Positions 28,721 to 39,034 are shown, numbered from the stretch's first letter. The stretch is DNA of 64,000 nucleotides from Rhodobacter flavimaris (GCF_021378075.1 NZ_JAJUOS010000013.1:1-64000), one strand, 5' to 3'. The notes: generated from the letters alone by a model not told the origin. Numbers and translations are program-made.

Positions 28721-31083
28721 GCGCGCTCGACCGCAAGGCGCTACGCGACCTTCTGCGTCTTTGGGCGCAGGTGCTGGCCATTGGGAGCGTGCTGGCCTGC
28801 GGGGTGATGGTGCTGGTGCTTGGCTCGGGCACGCGCGCCTCGCTTGAGGCCTCGCGCGCGGCCTATTACGAGCGCCAGCGTTTTGCCGAGATCTTCGCCG
28901 AGGCAACGCGCGTGCCCGAGACGCTTCTGCCCGAGATCGCCGCCATCCCCGGTGTCGCGCGCCTCTCGCCCGGTATCCGCACCACCGCCGTCATCGACCT
29001 GCCCGGCGTGTCCGAGCCGGTCTCGGCCGATGTGCGCTCGCTGCCCGCTTCGGGACGCGATCCGGTGCTGAACGCGCCGCTTCTGCGGGCGGGCCGCCTG
29101 CCCGATCCGCTGCATCCCGACGAGGTCGCGCTTTACGCGCCTTTCGCCGAGGCTCGCGGGCTGATGCCGGGGGACCGTCTTTCGGCCGTGATTGAAGGCC
29201 AGCGCCGCAGCCTCACCGTGACCGGCCATGTGCTGTCGCCCGAATATATCTATACCATCGGCCCCGGCTCGATGATGCCCGACGACACGCGTTTTGGCGT
29301 GCTCTGGATCGGGCAGGATGCGGCGGCGGCAGCCACCGACATGAGCGGTGCTTTCAATTCGCTGGCGCTGCAACTGGCACGCGACGCGGTGGCGCCCGCA
29401 GTGGTCAGTGCGCTTGACCGGCTGCTCGCGCCCTATGGCGGCACCGGGGCGCATGACCGCACGGACCAGATCAGCCACGCCTTCCTGCAATCTGAACTCG
29501 AGCAACTGGGCGCGATGGCACTGATCCTGCCCCCGATTTTTCTGACGGTCTCGGCGTTTCTGGTGAACATGGTGCTCAGCCGCCTGATCGCGCTGGAACG
29601 CGCTCAGATCGGCCTCTTGAAAGCCGTGGGCTACACGACCGGCGCGATCGCGACGCATTACCTCAAGCTTGCCGCCGGGATCGCGCTGATCGGCACGGTC
29701 GTGGGCTGGGGCGCGGGCTGGTATCTGGGCGCCGCCATGACGCGGATGTATGCCGATTTCTTCCGCCTGCCCTGGCTGATCTACGCCCCCTCTGCCTGGC
29801 CCTTCGTACTTTCGGCGGTGCTGGCGCTTTTGACCACGCTGAGCGGGGCCGGGCGCGCGGTCTGGGCCTCGGTCCGCCTGCCGCCTGCTGTTGCCATGAG
29901 CCCCCCTGCCCCGCCGGTCTACCGGCGCGGCCTGATCGACGGGCTTGGCACCTGGGCGCAGTTACAACAGACCACGATGATGATCCTGCGCGCGATCACC
30001 CGCTGGCCGGGGCGCGCCGCCGTGACCGTCTTTGGGGTAGCCGCCTCGGTCTCGGTGCTGATCGCGTCCTTCTTCACCTATGACGCGATGGACCTGATGG
30101 TGGACGAAATTTTCACCCGCGCGAACCGCCAGAACGTCACGCTGATCCTTGCCTCGGCGCGCAACGAAAGCGCACTCGATGACGCCCGCGCTCTGCCCGG
30201 CGTGATCCGCGCCGAGGGGGCCTTCGTGCTGCCCGTCCGCCTGCGCAACGCCAACCGGGAAGAACTAACCTCGCTGACCGCGCACCCCGAACACTCGGAG
30301 CTGTCGCGTCTGATCGACGACAAGGGCCGTCAGGTACAACTGCCCGACTACGGCCTTGTGCTGCCCGAGGGGCTGGCGGGGAAACTGGGCCTGAGCCCCG
30401 GCGACATGGTGACGGTCGAGGCGCTGGCCCCGCCGCGCGAGACATGGGCCGTGCCGCTTGCCGCCACCATTCGCCAGACGCTCGGGCAGGATGCGCATAT
30501 CGCGGCACCCGCGCTGTTTCGGCTGATGCGCCAGACGCCGCAGGTCAACCAGATCAACCTGCAAGTGGACGCAACGCAGATGGACGCGCTGAACGCAGCG
30601 GTGAAATCCACCCCCGCCATCGCCGGGATCGCCGACTGGACGCGCACCCGCAGCCAGTTCACCGCCACCATCGAGGAAAACCTGAGCATCTCGACCGTCA
30701 TCTACTCGGCGCTTGGGATGCTGATCACGCTTGGCGTGGTCTATAACGCCGCGCGCATCCGCCTGTCGGAACGCGCGCATGAGCTTGCCTCGCTGCGGGT
30801 TCTGGGCTTCGGCCGGGGTGAGGTGGCCTGGGTGCTGGTGGGCGAGTTGATGCTGCTGACGCTGATCGGCCTGCCGGTGGGCTGGTTGGGCGGCTACGGC
30901 TTTGCCGCCCTTGTGGTGCAGGGCTTCTCGACCGATGTCGTCGCCCTGCCACTGGTGGTCAACCGCCAGACCTTCGCCTATGCCTGCCTGATCGTGCTGG
31001 CCACCGCACTTGCCGCAGCCCTGGTCGTTCGACGCAGGCTCGACCGGATCGACATCGTTCAGGCGCTCAAGGCGCGCGACTGA
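28714..31083 (+). CDS. FtsX-like ABC transporter permease, duplicated form
   Basis: 789 residues. An N-terminal membrane segment (about 15-38) precedes a periplasmic domain, then three segments near 265-390, a second periplasmic-domain repeat after about 435, and three closing segments (660-780). This is the duplicated FtsX/MacB-permease fold, like the LolCE-related two-repeat permeases. With the ATPase and the adaptor it forms a tripartite-type exporter that moves substrate from the periplasm or inner membrane rather than from the cytoplasm. Substrate unknown. Confidence 0.92.
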   Translation: MVSALDRKALRDLLRLWAQVLAIGSVLACGVMVLVLGSGTRASLEASRAAYYERQRFAEIFAEATRVPETLLPEIAAIPGVARLSPGIRTTAVIDLPGVSEPVSADVRSLPASGRDPVLNAPLLRAGRLPDPLHPDEVALYAPFAEARGLMPGDRLSAVIEGQRRSLTVTGHVLSPEYIYTIGPGSMMPDDTRFGVLWIGQDAAAAATDMSGAFNSLALQLARDAVAPAVVSALDRLLAPYGGTGAHDRTDQISHAFLQSELEQLGAMALILPPIFLTVSAFLVNMVLSRLIALERAQIGLLKAVGYTTGAIATHYLKLAAGIALIGTVVGWGAGWYLGAAMTRMYADFFRLPWLIYAPSAWPFVLSAVLALLTTLSGAGRAVWASVRLPPAVAMSPPAPPVYRRGLIDGLGTWAQLQQTTMMILRAITRWPGRAAVTVFGVAASVSVLIASFFTYDAMDLMVDEIFTRANRQNVTLILASARNESALDDARALPGVIRAEGAFVLPVRLRNANREELTSLTAHPEHSELSRLIDDKGRQVQLPDYGLVLPEGLAGKLGLSPGDMVTVEALAPPRETWAVPLAATIRQTLGQDAHIAAPALFRLMRQTPQVNQINLQVDATQMDALNAAVKSTPAIAGIADWTRTRSQFTATIEENLSISTVIYSALGMLITLGVVYNAARIRLSERAHELASLRVLGFGRGEVAWVLVGELMLLTLIGLPVGWLGGYGFAALVVQGFSTDVVALPLVVNRQTFAYACLIVLATALAAALVVRRRLDRIDIVQALKARD

Positions 31084-31094
31084 AAGGAGACGCC

Positions 31095-32312
31095 ATGACT
31101 CGCACCAAATGGATCCTCACCGGCCTCTCGCTCGCGGCGCTTGCCGCGGTGACGGTCTGGGCGCTCAGCCCCTCGGCGGAGCCGGTGGACATCGCGCAGG
31201 TCACGCGCGGCCCCCTGGAGATCACCGTCGAGGCCGAGGGCAAGACGCAGGTGCGCAACCCCTATCTGGTCACCGCGCCGATCACCGGCACCACCACCCG
31301 CAGCCCGGTCGAGGTGGGCGATACGGTCGAGCGCGGCGGCACCGTCGTCGCCGAGATCCGCCCGGCCGAGCCCGCCTTCCTTGACGCGCGCGCCCGCGCC
31401 CAGGCTGAGGCCGCCGTGACCGAGGCGCAGGCTTCGGTCCGCCTGGCCGAGGCCAATATCGCGCGGGCCGAGGCCGACCTCGCCTATGCCCAGACTGAGT
31501 ATGCCCGCAACAGCGAGCTGGCCGCGCGCGGGATCGTCCCGCCACGGTCGCTTGAGGCCGCCGATCAGGCCCGCCGCAGCGCCGATGCCGCACTAAACGC
31601 GGCGCGCTCGGCCTTGGACCTGAACCGCGCGACACTCGCCAAGGCACAGGCACAGCTGGTCGCCCCTACCGACCCCGGCGCCGGGGCCGCCGCCGTGACC
31701 TGCTGCGTGCAGATCACCGCCCCCACCAGCGGCACGATCCTGACGATCGAGGACCGCTCGGCCCGACTTGTGCAGGCGGGTGAAACACTGCTGACCATTG
31801 GTGATCTGGGCGATCTGGAGATCGAGGTGGACCTGCTTTCCTCCGACGCCGTGCGTGTCGCCGAAGGCGCACTCGCCCATGTCGAACGCTGGGGCGGCTC
31901 CGGTGTGCTTGAGGCCCGTGTGCGTCGCATCGACCCGGCCGCGTTTACCGAGGTCTCGGCCCTTGGCATCGAAGAACAACGCGTGCGCCTCAAGCTCGAT
32001 ATCCTGACCCCGCCTGAGCAGCGAGTGGGCCTAGGCGACGGGTTCCGCACCTATATCCGCATCGTTGTATGGTCCGCCGAGGATGCGCTGCGCGTGCCGC
32101 AATCGGCGCTGTTCCGGCAGGGCGGCGGTTGGGTCGTGTTCGCCATCCAGGACGACCGCGCGGTGCTGACGCCCGTTCAGATCGGCCAGTCGAACGCCGA
32201 CGCCGCCGAGGTTCTCTCGGGCCTTGAGGCGGGGCAAAGCGTCGTCGCCTATCCCGGCAGCCGCATCGCCGACGGCATAAGGATCACCCCGCGCACAACC
32301 CCGGATAGCTGA
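31095..32312 (+). CDS. Efflux periplasmic adaptor (HlyD/MacA family)
   Basis: 405 residues with GAAAGGAGA eight bases before the ATG. An N-terminal anchor (about 5-22), a barrel-sandwich strand LEITVEAEGKTQVRNPY, a coiled-coil hairpin (about 95-195, rich in Ala, Glu and Arg), and a lipoyl-type ITAPTSGTILTIEDRSARLV strand identify the adaptor fold. A CC pair (VTCCVQITAP) in the hairpin return is unusual. No outer-membrane channel gene is beside it. Confidence 0.92.
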   Translation: MTRTKWILTGLSLAALAAVTVWALSPSAEPVDIAQVTRGPLEITVEAEGKTQVRNPYLVTAPITGTTTRSPVEVGDTVERGGTVVAEIRPAEPAFLDARARAQAEAAVTEAQASVRLAEANIARAEADLAYAQTEYARNSELAARGIVPPRSLEAADQARRSADAALNAARSALDLNRATLAKAQAQLVAPTDPGAGAAAVTCCVQITAPTSGTILTIEDRSARLVQAGETLLTIGDLGDLEIEVDLLSSDAVRVAEGALAHVERWGGSGVLEARVRRIDPAAFTEVSALGIEEQRVRLKLDILTPPEQRVGLGDGFRTYIRIVVWSAEDALRVPQSALFRQGGGWVVFAIQDDRAVLTPVQIGQSNADAAEVLSGLEAGQSVVAYPGSRIADGIRITPRTTPDS

Positions 32313-32740
32313 TATTTGTTGATTCTCGGAGGTCAGTGCCGACTGGGCCGGAGGATATCACAGGACAGGTTCGCTCACCCAATACCGAAGAACACACAGA
32401 GCGAAAAAGCAATATTCTCTGCCCCTCATATGCCCTGGCCCCGCAGAGATTGCGGGCCAGAACAAGATGATACGACAAACTTGTTCAAGGGGAAAAAGGC
32501 TTCAGGACAGCAGTCGCTTCGGGTGCCGAGGCGCCCTGTTCCTTGGGCGAGCGGCCCCACTGCGCACCAGAACGATTATTATAACAATCCGTGCAGAACG
32601 TCCGAACGCGAAGCCAAGCGCTTTCGGGCATGAATATCTGGATATCGGTGGCAATCGAAGCTGCCTGCCCTTCGAGGCGGGCGATGGCCTCTACAGCCAA
32701 CCGAGCCTCAAGGATCGGTTGCTGGCAATGCCCGGTGCCT
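32313..32740. other. Intergenic stretch, AT-richer than flanks
   Basis: About 430 bases. It contains a 71-codon frame on the minus strand (32485-32700) directly downstream of the methyltransferase gene, reading ...FCTDCYNNRSGAQWGRS; I could not assign it and it has no clear binding site. No terminator with a T-run was recognised after the adaptor gene. Possibly the left edge of the 32-48 kb catabolic block. Confidence 0.45.
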
Positions 32741-33568
32741 TCAAGGTTTCACGCAGTTGAATTGCACAGGATGCGTTCGCCCCTCGGCGATATTCAGTGC
32801 CGCGTTTCGTATGATTTCCGGCGCCATCTTTCCCAGCAAGACATGGTTGCCGAATACGGGTGTCTCCCCCCTTTCCGCCAGTTCGATCGCACGGTTGTAC
32901 CCTTCCAGATATTTATCACCCGTATCAGTCACTTCGATCTTAACGAACCCCGCGCGCTCCAGCGCCCGAACCGTGTCCGCCGGACGCATCAGGTAGGCCC
33001 CGCTTCCATCCTTGGACCACGGCAGTGGATGATGCGGCGTTCCAGCTTCCCCCAAGCCATGTTCGGTAAGCGCAAAGAAGGCGCCCGGCTTGAGCACACG
33101 AAACGCTTCAGCAAGGAAAGCATCTCGGTCCGGCACATTCATTGTGACGTGCTGCGTGTATCCCCCGTCGAACGCTTCATTTGCGTAGGGAAGGCTTTGG
33201 CCGTCTCCGACACGGAACGACACAGCATCCTGCATACCGACAAGCGCATTCAACTTGTTGGCCGCGTCCACGAATGGAGCCGTAATGTCGATCCCGTCGA
33301 CACGGCAATCAAATCGCCTGGCAATATACCTTGCCGGCCCACCCAATCCACTTCCGATGTCCAAGATATGCTGGCCGGGCTTGATCGGCAGGGTATCAGC
33401 TAGATCCTTGGTCGCCGGAAACCCGCGGGCATGAAAATGGTCCATAGGCGCGAGCTGCTCAAGCGTTACGGCAGACGCATCGATACCGGCTGCCTGCATC
33501 GCGCCCAGTATTCGGGAATAGACGTCACCAGTTCCCCAGTGATCAGATATTGCGCTTGCATGAGACAT
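32741..33568 (-). CDS. Class I SAM-dependent methyltransferase (sarcosine/dimethylglycine methyltransferase-like)
   Basis: 275 residues from ATG 33568, preceded by GGAGGGG. Motif I is ILDIGSGLGGPARYIA, the acidic end of strand 2 is DGIDITAPFVDAA, and post-motif regions are FDGGYTQHVTMNVPDRDAF and LKPGAFFALTEHGLG. The N-terminal APMDHFHARGFPAT is typical of the small-molecule N- or C-methyltransferase group annotated as sarcosine/dimethylglycine methyltransferase or UbiE-like. A role in methylamine metabolism is possible because the next genes handle amine-type substrates, but it is on the opposite strand and unproven. Confidence 0.85.
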   Translation of the reverse strand: MSHASAISDHWGTGDVYSRILGAMQAAGIDASAVTLEQLAPMDHFHARGFPATKDLADTLPIKPGQHILDIGSGLGGPARYIARRFDCRVDGIDITAPFVDAANKLNALVGMQDAVSFRVGDGQSLPYANEAFDGGYTQHVTMNVPDRDAFLAEAFRVLKPGAFFALTEHGLGEAGTPHHPLPWSKDGSGAYLMRPADTVRALERAGFVKIEVTDTGDKYLEGYNRAIELAERGETPVFGNHVLLGKMAPEIIRNAALNIAEGRTHPVQFNCVKP

Positions 33569-34003
33569 TTTCCGCCCCTCCCCTGGCATGCCTGTAGCTT
33601 ACCACAGTTTCGGGCTTCGATCTTGGCTGCTTCAGACTCCGTGATGGCTCAGGAATGGCGATGGGCGTTTCTTTGTTCGAAAACGCATACGACCACTCGC
33701 TTCAATGAGGAAAGATGGTAGCAGTGCGTAGACGCCAGCTCGGCCGCGCCGCCAAACGACAACCGAACCTGCCCAGACCCGGTTTCAGAGCGTGCAGCTC
33801 TGGGAGAGCCTGGCGATCGAAAACGTCGAAAGCGCGACCTCCAACCCGGTCGAAACCTTGGCAATAGTTTCTCTAATGCCAAGCCGATGAACATTCTCCT
33901 TTGCGGGAGAGATGGCATTCCCGTTAGCTGAACGGACCAAGATTGCGCGCGGCACCGTCAAGAGAAAGCGGTGCAGACCGCGGTTCAGCCAGGAGACCAC
34001 GAC
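33569..34003. other. Divergent promoter region between methyltransferase and DHDPS-family gene
   Basis: About 435 bases. The right half carries the CTAATGCC motif at 33873-33880. A minus-strand frame at 33649-33918 (89 codons, arginine-rich) has no family features, so it is not annotated. No repeats or insertion sequence ends recognised. Confidence 0.5.
33866..33880 (+). promoter_or_regulatory. CTAATGCC motif before the DHDPS-family operon
   Basis: AGTTTCTCTAATGCC, about 125 bases before ATG 34004. The same core with the same left flank (AGTTT) occurs before the ABC transporter operon at 38799-38813. CTAAT is the half-site reported for the LysR regulator GcvA, and a GcvA-like regulator is encoded at 37813. 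Confidence 0.5.
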
Positions 34004-34921
34004 ATGACGCCAAGACTGGTGTTGGAGGGTATTTATACCCCGGTAATCACGCCCTTTTCCGCCGACGGGGAGATCGACTATGACGCGCTCGCTGCGCTGG
34101 TCGAGACGCTGATCGAGGCGGGGGTTCACGGCCTCATTTCAGGTGGCTCGACCGGCGAGAACTACGCCGAGACTGTCGAAGAACGTCTTGCGCTCGCACG
34201 GTTCATCACAGAGCGCGCCAATGGTCGGGTGCCGGTGATCGTGGGCACGGGCGCGATGCGCACGCCAGATTCCATCGCACTTGCCGTCGGCGCGCGCGAG
34301 ATGGGCGCCGATGCGATCTTGCTCGGGACACCGCCCTACTCGGTGCCGACCGAGCGTGAGAACGCGCTGAACGCCCTTGCGATCGACCGTGCCGCGGACA
34401 TGCCGATCATTCTTTACAATTACCCGGGCCGCATGAGCGTCGAGATGGGCCGCGAGTTCCTCGATCGCGTGGGACGGTCGCGCAACGTCATCGGCATCAA
34501 GGAAAGCTCGGGCGACATCAACAGGGTGCACCTGCTGGCCCGGGACTATCCGCATATCCAGATGTCCTGCGGCATGGATGATCAGGCGCTGGAGTTCTTC
34601 GCCTGGGGTGCGCGGAGCTGGATCTGCGCCGGTTCGAACTTCCTGCCCGAAGAGCACATCTATCTTTACGAGACCTGCGTCGTGAAGGGCGATTTCGCCA
34701 CCGGGCGCCGTATCATGTCGGCGATGCTGCCCCTGATGCGGGTGCTCGAGCAGGGCGGCAAGTTCATTCAATGCGTCAAGCATGGGGTCGAAACCACGGG
34801 CCTCTATGCCGGGCCGATGCGCCCGCCGCTCAAGGGTCTCAACAAGGACGACAAGCGCGAACTCGAACAGGTGATCCGCACGCTCAAACTGGCCGTGGCG
34901 GCGATCAAGGAAGGGAACTGA
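34004..34921 (+). CDS. Dihydrodipicolinate synthase family lyase
   Basis: 305 residues from ATG 34004, preceded by AGGAG at eight bases. The (beta/alpha)8 Schiff-base aldolase family: GGSTGENY (substrate carboxylate loop), Tyr138 and Arg143 in LYNYPGR, and the Schiff-base lysine K166 in VIGIKESSG. The GST loop differs from the GTTGE of true DapA, and there is no lysine-synthesis context. The operon partners (aldehyde dehydrogenase, amine-type flavoprotein) recall hydroxyproline or pentose pathways, where a relative dehydrates or deaminates to a semialdehyde; the exact reaction is unknown. Confidence 0.9.
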   Translation: MTPRLVLEGIYTPVITPFSADGEIDYDALAALVETLIEAGVHGLISGGSTGENYAETVEERLALARFITERANGRVPVIVGTGAMRTPDSIALAVGAREMGADAILLGTPPYSVPTERENALNALAIDRAADMPIILYNYPGRMSVEMGREFLDRVGRSRNVIGIKESSGDINRVHLLARDYPHIQMSCGMDDQALEFFAWGARSWICAGSNFLPEEHIYLYETCVVKGDFATGRRIMSAMLPLMRVLEQGGKFIQCVKHGVETTGLYAGPMRPPLKGLNKDDKRELEQVIRTLKLAVAAIKEGN

Positions 34922-34923
34922 CC

Positions 34924-36432
34924 ATGGCTGATCTGCTTACCCGCGAGGAATACCAGGCGATTGCCGCCGTGCTGGACCTGCCCACCAATGCCTTTATCGA
35001 CGGGACTTTCCGTCCGGCCGCCTCTGGCAAGACCTTCACCTCGAAGAACCCGGCCACCGGCACGGTGCTGTGCGAAATCGCCGCCTGTGGTTCTGCCGAT
35101 GTCGATTTCGCGGTCGCGAAGGCGCGCGAGGCGTTCGAGGATGGGCGCTGGTCAAAGCGCCACCCCGCCGAGCGTAAGGACGTGCTGATCCGCCTGTGCA
35201 AGCTGATGACGCGCAACGCGCGCGAACTGGCCGTGATGGAAAGCATCGATTCCGGCAAGACCATCTACGACTGCGAAACCGTGGACGTGCCCGAGGCAAT
35301 CCATGTGATCAAGTGGCACGCCGAGTTGATCGACAAGATCTACGATCAGGTCGCGCCGGCCTCGGACAACCATATCGCAATGATCGTGCGTGAGCCGGTC
35401 GGTGTCGTGGGCCTTGTGCTTCCCTGGAACTTTCCGCTTCTGATGCTGGCCTGGAAGATCGGCCCGGCGCTTGCGGCGGGTTGCTCGGTCGTCGTCAAAC
35501 CGGCGGCGGAAACGACCCTGACGGCCTTGCGGCTGGCCGAGCTTGCGCATGAGGCGGGCGTGCCGCGTGGCGTGTTCAACGTGGTGCCGGGCTCGGGCGC
35601 AGAAGTCGGTGAGCCGCTCGGCTGTCATCCCGACGTGGACATGGTCTCCTTCACCGGCTCGACCGTGACGGGCCGCCGCTTCCTGCATTATTCGGCCGAT
35701 AGCAATCTGAAGGAAGTGGTGCTGGAACTGGGCGGCAAGAACCCCTGCATCGTGCTGGACGATGCCGAGGATCTGGACGCCGTGGCGGCGCATGTCGTCA
35801 ATGGCGCGTTCTGGAACATGGGCGAAAACTGCTCGGCTGCGTCCCGGCTGATCGTTCAGAAGGGTATCAAGGCGGCGTTGCTGGATCGCGTCAAGGCGCA
35901 TGCCCGCGAATGGGACGTGGGCGATCCGCTCGACCCGCAGGTGCGGGTGGGCGCATTGGTTTCGCCTGCTCATTTCAAGAAGGTCTGCTCTTACCTCGAA
36001 GAGGCGAAGGGCGAAAAGATCCATCTGGGCGGCAAGGTAGTCGCAGAGGGTTTCGTTGAACCGACAATCGCCGAAGTGAATTCGCCCGTTGCCAAACTTG
36101 CGGTCGAAGAGATTTTTGGCCCGATCCTGACGGTCATCGAGGTGGCAAGCTTCGACGAGGCCATCGCGATCGCGAACGACACTGAATACGGGCTTGCGGC
36201 CTCGATCTTCACCGCCAATGGCAAGCGCGCACTACGCGGTGCGCGGGCGCTGCGGGCTGGCACCGTCGCGGTGAACAGCTTTGGCGAAGGCGACATCACC
36301 ACGCCCTTCGGCGGCTACAAGCAATCGGGTTTTGGTGGACGGGACAATTCGATCCATGCGCATGATCAATATACTCAGATCAAGACGATCTGGCTGGATC
36401 TGACCGACCACGCAGACGACTGCGTCGACTGA
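34924..36432 (+). CDS. NAD(P)-dependent aldehyde dehydrogenase
   Basis: 502 residues from ATG 34924, two bases after the previous stop. The catalytic residues are Glu268 (VVLELGGKNP) and Cys303 (MGENCSAASR). The cofactor loop is GVVGLVLPWNFPLLMLAWKI. The closing QIKTIWLDL matches the PuuC-like aminoaldehyde dehydrogenase group. It would oxidise a semialdehyde made by the lyase or by the flavoprotein at 36447 (inference). Confidence 0.93.
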   Translation: MADLLTREEYQAIAAVLDLPTNAFIDGTFRPAASGKTFTSKNPATGTVLCEIAACGSADVDFAVAKAREAFEDGRWSKRHPAERKDVLIRLCKLMTRNARELAVMESIDSGKTIYDCETVDVPEAIHVIKWHAELIDKIYDQVAPASDNHIAMIVREPVGVVGLVLPWNFPLLMLAWKIGPALAAGCSVVVKPAAETTLTALRLAELAHEAGVPRGVFNVVPGSGAEVGEPLGCHPDVDMVSFTGSTVTGRRFLHYSADSNLKEVVLELGGKNPCIVLDDAEDLDAVAAHVVNGAFWNMGENCSAASRLIVQKGIKAALLDRVKAHAREWDVGDPLDPQVRVGALVSPAHFKKVCSYLEEAKGEKIHLGGKVVAEGFVEPTIAEVNSPVAKLAVEEIFGPILTVIEVASFDEAIAIANDTEYGLAASIFTANGKRALRGARALRAGTVAVNSFGEGDITTPFGGYKQSGFGGRDNSIHAHDQYTQIKTIWLDLTDHADDCVD

Positions 36433-36446
36433 ACCCGGAGGGTGCG

Positions 36447-37793
36447 ATGAGCCGACACGACGCAAGACGTCAGCCGCAGTTCACAGGCCCGGCGGGATGG
36501 GCGGATCTCTTGCCCGCCGAAGCTTCGCGCCCGGTGCTGGAGGGGCAAAACGGTTGCGATATCGCCATTACCGGGGCCGGCTATGCCGGCCTCTCGGCGG
36601 CCCGCAAGCTCAAGCAGATAGACCCGGCGCTCGACGTGGTCGTGCTGGACGCGGCGCGGCTTGGTGAGGGGGGCACGGGGCGCAACTCGGGCTTCATGAT
36701 CGACCTACCGCATGAACTGACCGCCTCGGGCTACGAGGGCGGCGGCGAAACGCGGGACCGGCAACTGACGCGATTGAACCGGCAGGCAATCGACTTCGCC
36801 GCGCAGACGGTCGAAGAGTTTGCGATCCCGGAGGGGTTCTTCCAACGGGTCGGCAAGGTGAATGGAGCGGGCTCCGACGTCGGCATGGCCGCGAACCACG
36901 CCTATGCAGAGCATCTGCGCAGCCTTGGGGAAGCGTTCGAGTTGCTTGACGCGCGCGCAATGCGCGAGTTGACCGGAAGCGACTATTACCACGGCGGCCT
37001 TCATACGCCGGGTACGGCGCTGATCCAGCCCGCGGGCTATGCGCGCGGACTGGCCAAGGGGCTCGAACGCGCAGGCGTGCGGATTTTCGAGCGTTCAGGC
37101 GTGACCCGGATCGAAAGTGACGCCTCGGGTTGGCGCCTTGCGACCGAGCGCGGTAGCCTGCGTGCCCAGCGGGTGATCCTCGCCAATAACGGCCATCTTG
37201 AGAGCTTCGGTTTTGCCCGAGGGCGCTTGATGCATATCATGCTCAATGCCTGCATGACGGCAGAACTGACAGCCGACCAGATCCGCACGCTTGGCGGGTC
37301 GGAAAGCTGGGGCATAACGCCGGCAGATCCCATGGGCACCACGGTGCGCCGCATTGGCCCCGGACAGGGCGGAAACCGCATCGTGATCCGCCAGGGCAGC
37401 TATTATCGACCCGAGATGGCAACCAGCGAGGCCGATCTTGCCCGCGCCGTCCGGAGCATGCGTGAAAAGTTCGAGGCGCGCTTCCCGATGCTGAAGGCCG
37501 TGCCCTTTGAATACGCCTGGTCGGGTCATCTTTGCCTGTCGCGCAACGCCGCATCGGTGATGCGCGAGCTCGAACCCGGCCTGTTTGCGGCATGTGTTCA
37601 GAATGGTCTTGGCACGGTTCGCGGAACGCTGTCGGGCATCGGCGCCGCCGAACTGGCCTGCGGTCAGCAAAGCGAGATCACTCGCTACTTTGCTGCCGAG
37701 GCCGAACCCGCGCGCCTGCCGCCGCATCCGTTCGACACGATCGGGGCGAATGCGTATCTTCGGTTCAAGGAATGGCAATCGCGCCGCGAATGA
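36447..37793 (+). CDS. FAD-dependent amine oxidoreductase (gamma-glutamylputrescine oxidase-like)
   Basis: 448 residues, GGAGGG about seven bases before the ATG. The FAD loop is AITGAGYAGLSAARKLK near residue 31, then DAARLGEGGTGRNSGFMID, a PuuB-family hallmark. The C-terminal CVQNGLGTVRGTLSGIGAAEL closes the FAD site. The family oxidises secondary amines or N-substituted amino acids, giving an aldehyde or imine. Its place directly after an aldehyde dehydrogenase supports an amine-oxidation step. Confidence 0.9.
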   Translation: MSRHDARRQPQFTGPAGWADLLPAEASRPVLEGQNGCDIAITGAGYAGLSAARKLKQIDPALDVVVLDAARLGEGGTGRNSGFMIDLPHELTASGYEGGGETRDRQLTRLNRQAIDFAAQTVEEFAIPEGFFQRVGKVNGAGSDVGMAANHAYAEHLRSLGEAFELLDARAMRELTGSDYYHGGLHTPGTALIQPAGYARGLAKGLERAGVRIFERSGVTRIESDASGWRLATERGSLRAQRVILANNGHLESFGFARGRLMHIMLNACMTAELTADQIRTLGGSESWGITPADPMGTTVRRIGPGQGGNRIVIRQGSYYRPEMATSEADLARAVRSMREKFEARFPMLKAVPFEYAWSGHLCLSRNAASVMRELEPGLFAACVQNGLGTVRGTLSGIGAAELACGQQSEITRYFAAEAEPARLPPHPFDTIGANAYLRFKEWQSRRE

Positions 37794-37812
37794 TCGCGGG
37801 ACGGGAGGGAAC

Positions 37813-38766
37813 ATGCCGCCGATCATCAGACGTCGCCATCTGCCCTCTCTGGGGTCCTTTGCCACATTCGAAGTAGCCGCCAAGCATATGAGCTTCACGC
37901 TTGCCGCGCGCGAGTTGCATGTGACCCAAGGCGCAGTAAGCCAACAGATCCGTCTGCTTGAAACCGCGCTTGAAACGCCGCTGTTTATTCGAAAGCACAA
38001 TGCACTGGAACTGACCGAGGCAGGCAAGGCGCTGCAGGATTCCGTGACGGCCGGGCTCGATACGATCACGGCTGGCGTTGCTGCGATCTCGGGCGGGGAT
38101 GAACCACAGGTCGTGACGATTTCGGCGACGGACGGGATGGCGCGGTTCTGGCTTGCCCCGCTCATTCGGTCGTTCCGCGACGAGCACCCCGACGTCGGTT
38201 TCGTCGTTCTGGCGTCAGATGCGGATGACACGCTGCGCAACTACGCCCAGGTCGATGTCGCGATCCTATGCGGAAATGAGCGGTGCGAGGTCGGAGAAGA
38301 GCTGCACTTCCTCTTTCCCGAGGTCGCCCAACCGGTCTGCAGCCCCGACTACCTGAAAGCCTACGGCCCGTTTTCAAGCGCGGAAGGCCTGAACGACGCC
38401 AACCTCATGCATCTGCATGACAGCCACTGGAGCGCGGATGCGATCGGCTGGCAGCCGCTTGGCTGGGCCGAGTGGTTCCGGGCGCAGGGCGCGGCATGGG
38501 CCAAGGCGCCCTCAAGCCTGACGACCAACAAGGTTGGCCTCTTGATGGAGGCCGCGCTCGCCGGAGAGGGCGTGATGCTTGGCTGGCATCACATGCTGGG
38601 TCGCCATCTTGCGGATGGCTCACTGGTCTTTGCGCATCCCGCGACGATCACCGTCGGTCGCGGCAACTTTCTGAACTATCGCAAAGGCGCGCTGAGGCGC
38701 CCGGCTGTGTCACGCTTTGTCACCCACCTGCTCGACTCGCTTGGGCGCGCGCCACAGCCGGAATAG
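37813..38766 (+). CDS. LysR family transcriptional regulator (GcvA-like)
   Basis: 317 residues from ATG 37813 after GGGAGGG. The HTH is at residues about 10-68: HLPSLGSFATFEVAAKHMSF and LAARELHVTQGAVSQQIRLLE, a pattern shared with GcvA. The effector domain follows. Encoded on the same strand as the catabolic operon (20-base gap), unlike the usual divergent LysR layout, so it is probably co-transcribed with its targets. Likely binds the CTAATGCC motifs at 33866 and 38799. Confidence 0.92.
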   Translation: MPPIIRRRHLPSLGSFATFEVAAKHMSFTLAARELHVTQGAVSQQIRLLETALETPLFIRKHNALELTEAGKALQDSVTAGLDTITAGVAAISGGDEPQVVTISATDGMARFWLAPLIRSFRDEHPDVGFVVLASDADDTLRNYAQVDVAILCGNERCEVGEELHFLFPEVAQPVCSPDYLKAYGPFSSAEGLNDANLMHLHDSHWSADAIGWQPLGWAEWFRAQGAAWAKAPSSLTTNKVGLLMEAALAGEGVMLGWHHMLGRHLADGSLVFAHPATITVGRGNFLNYRKGALRRPAVSRFVTHLLDSLGRAPQPE

Positions 38767-38798
38767 TGCCCGACCCGGCCTTGCGCACGGTTTGACGC

Positions 38799-38813
38799 AG
38801 TTTTCCTAATGCC
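38799..38813 (+). promoter_or_regulatory. CTAATGCC motif before the ABC importer operon
   Basis: AGTTTTCCTAATGCC, about 225 bases before the binding-protein start at 39035 and just after the LysR gene. Pairs with the copy at 33866-33880; both have CCG at the same place three bases further on. Confidence 0.5.
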
Positions 38814-39034
38814 TCACCGGACGAAATTCTGGTTTGCCGCGTTGCTGGCTGCGCAGCGATACTTGAGAAATTCCGGGACACGGGGACTCGCACCTTCAGC
38901 GAGAAGCGTTCCGGATCGGGAGAAAAGACAGCGGTTTTCAGACCTCGGAAGCGCCGCCGCAGGCTCTGCGGCGAGTGAAGGCGCATGTCAGCGCTATGGC
39001 GACCGCCTGTCTATGAACAACAGTGGAGAGACGA

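Noticed and set aside
33649..33918. 89-codon arginine-rich minus-strand frame
   Set aside because: Lies in a divergent promoter, has no binding site, and its composition is that of a GC-rich shadow frame.
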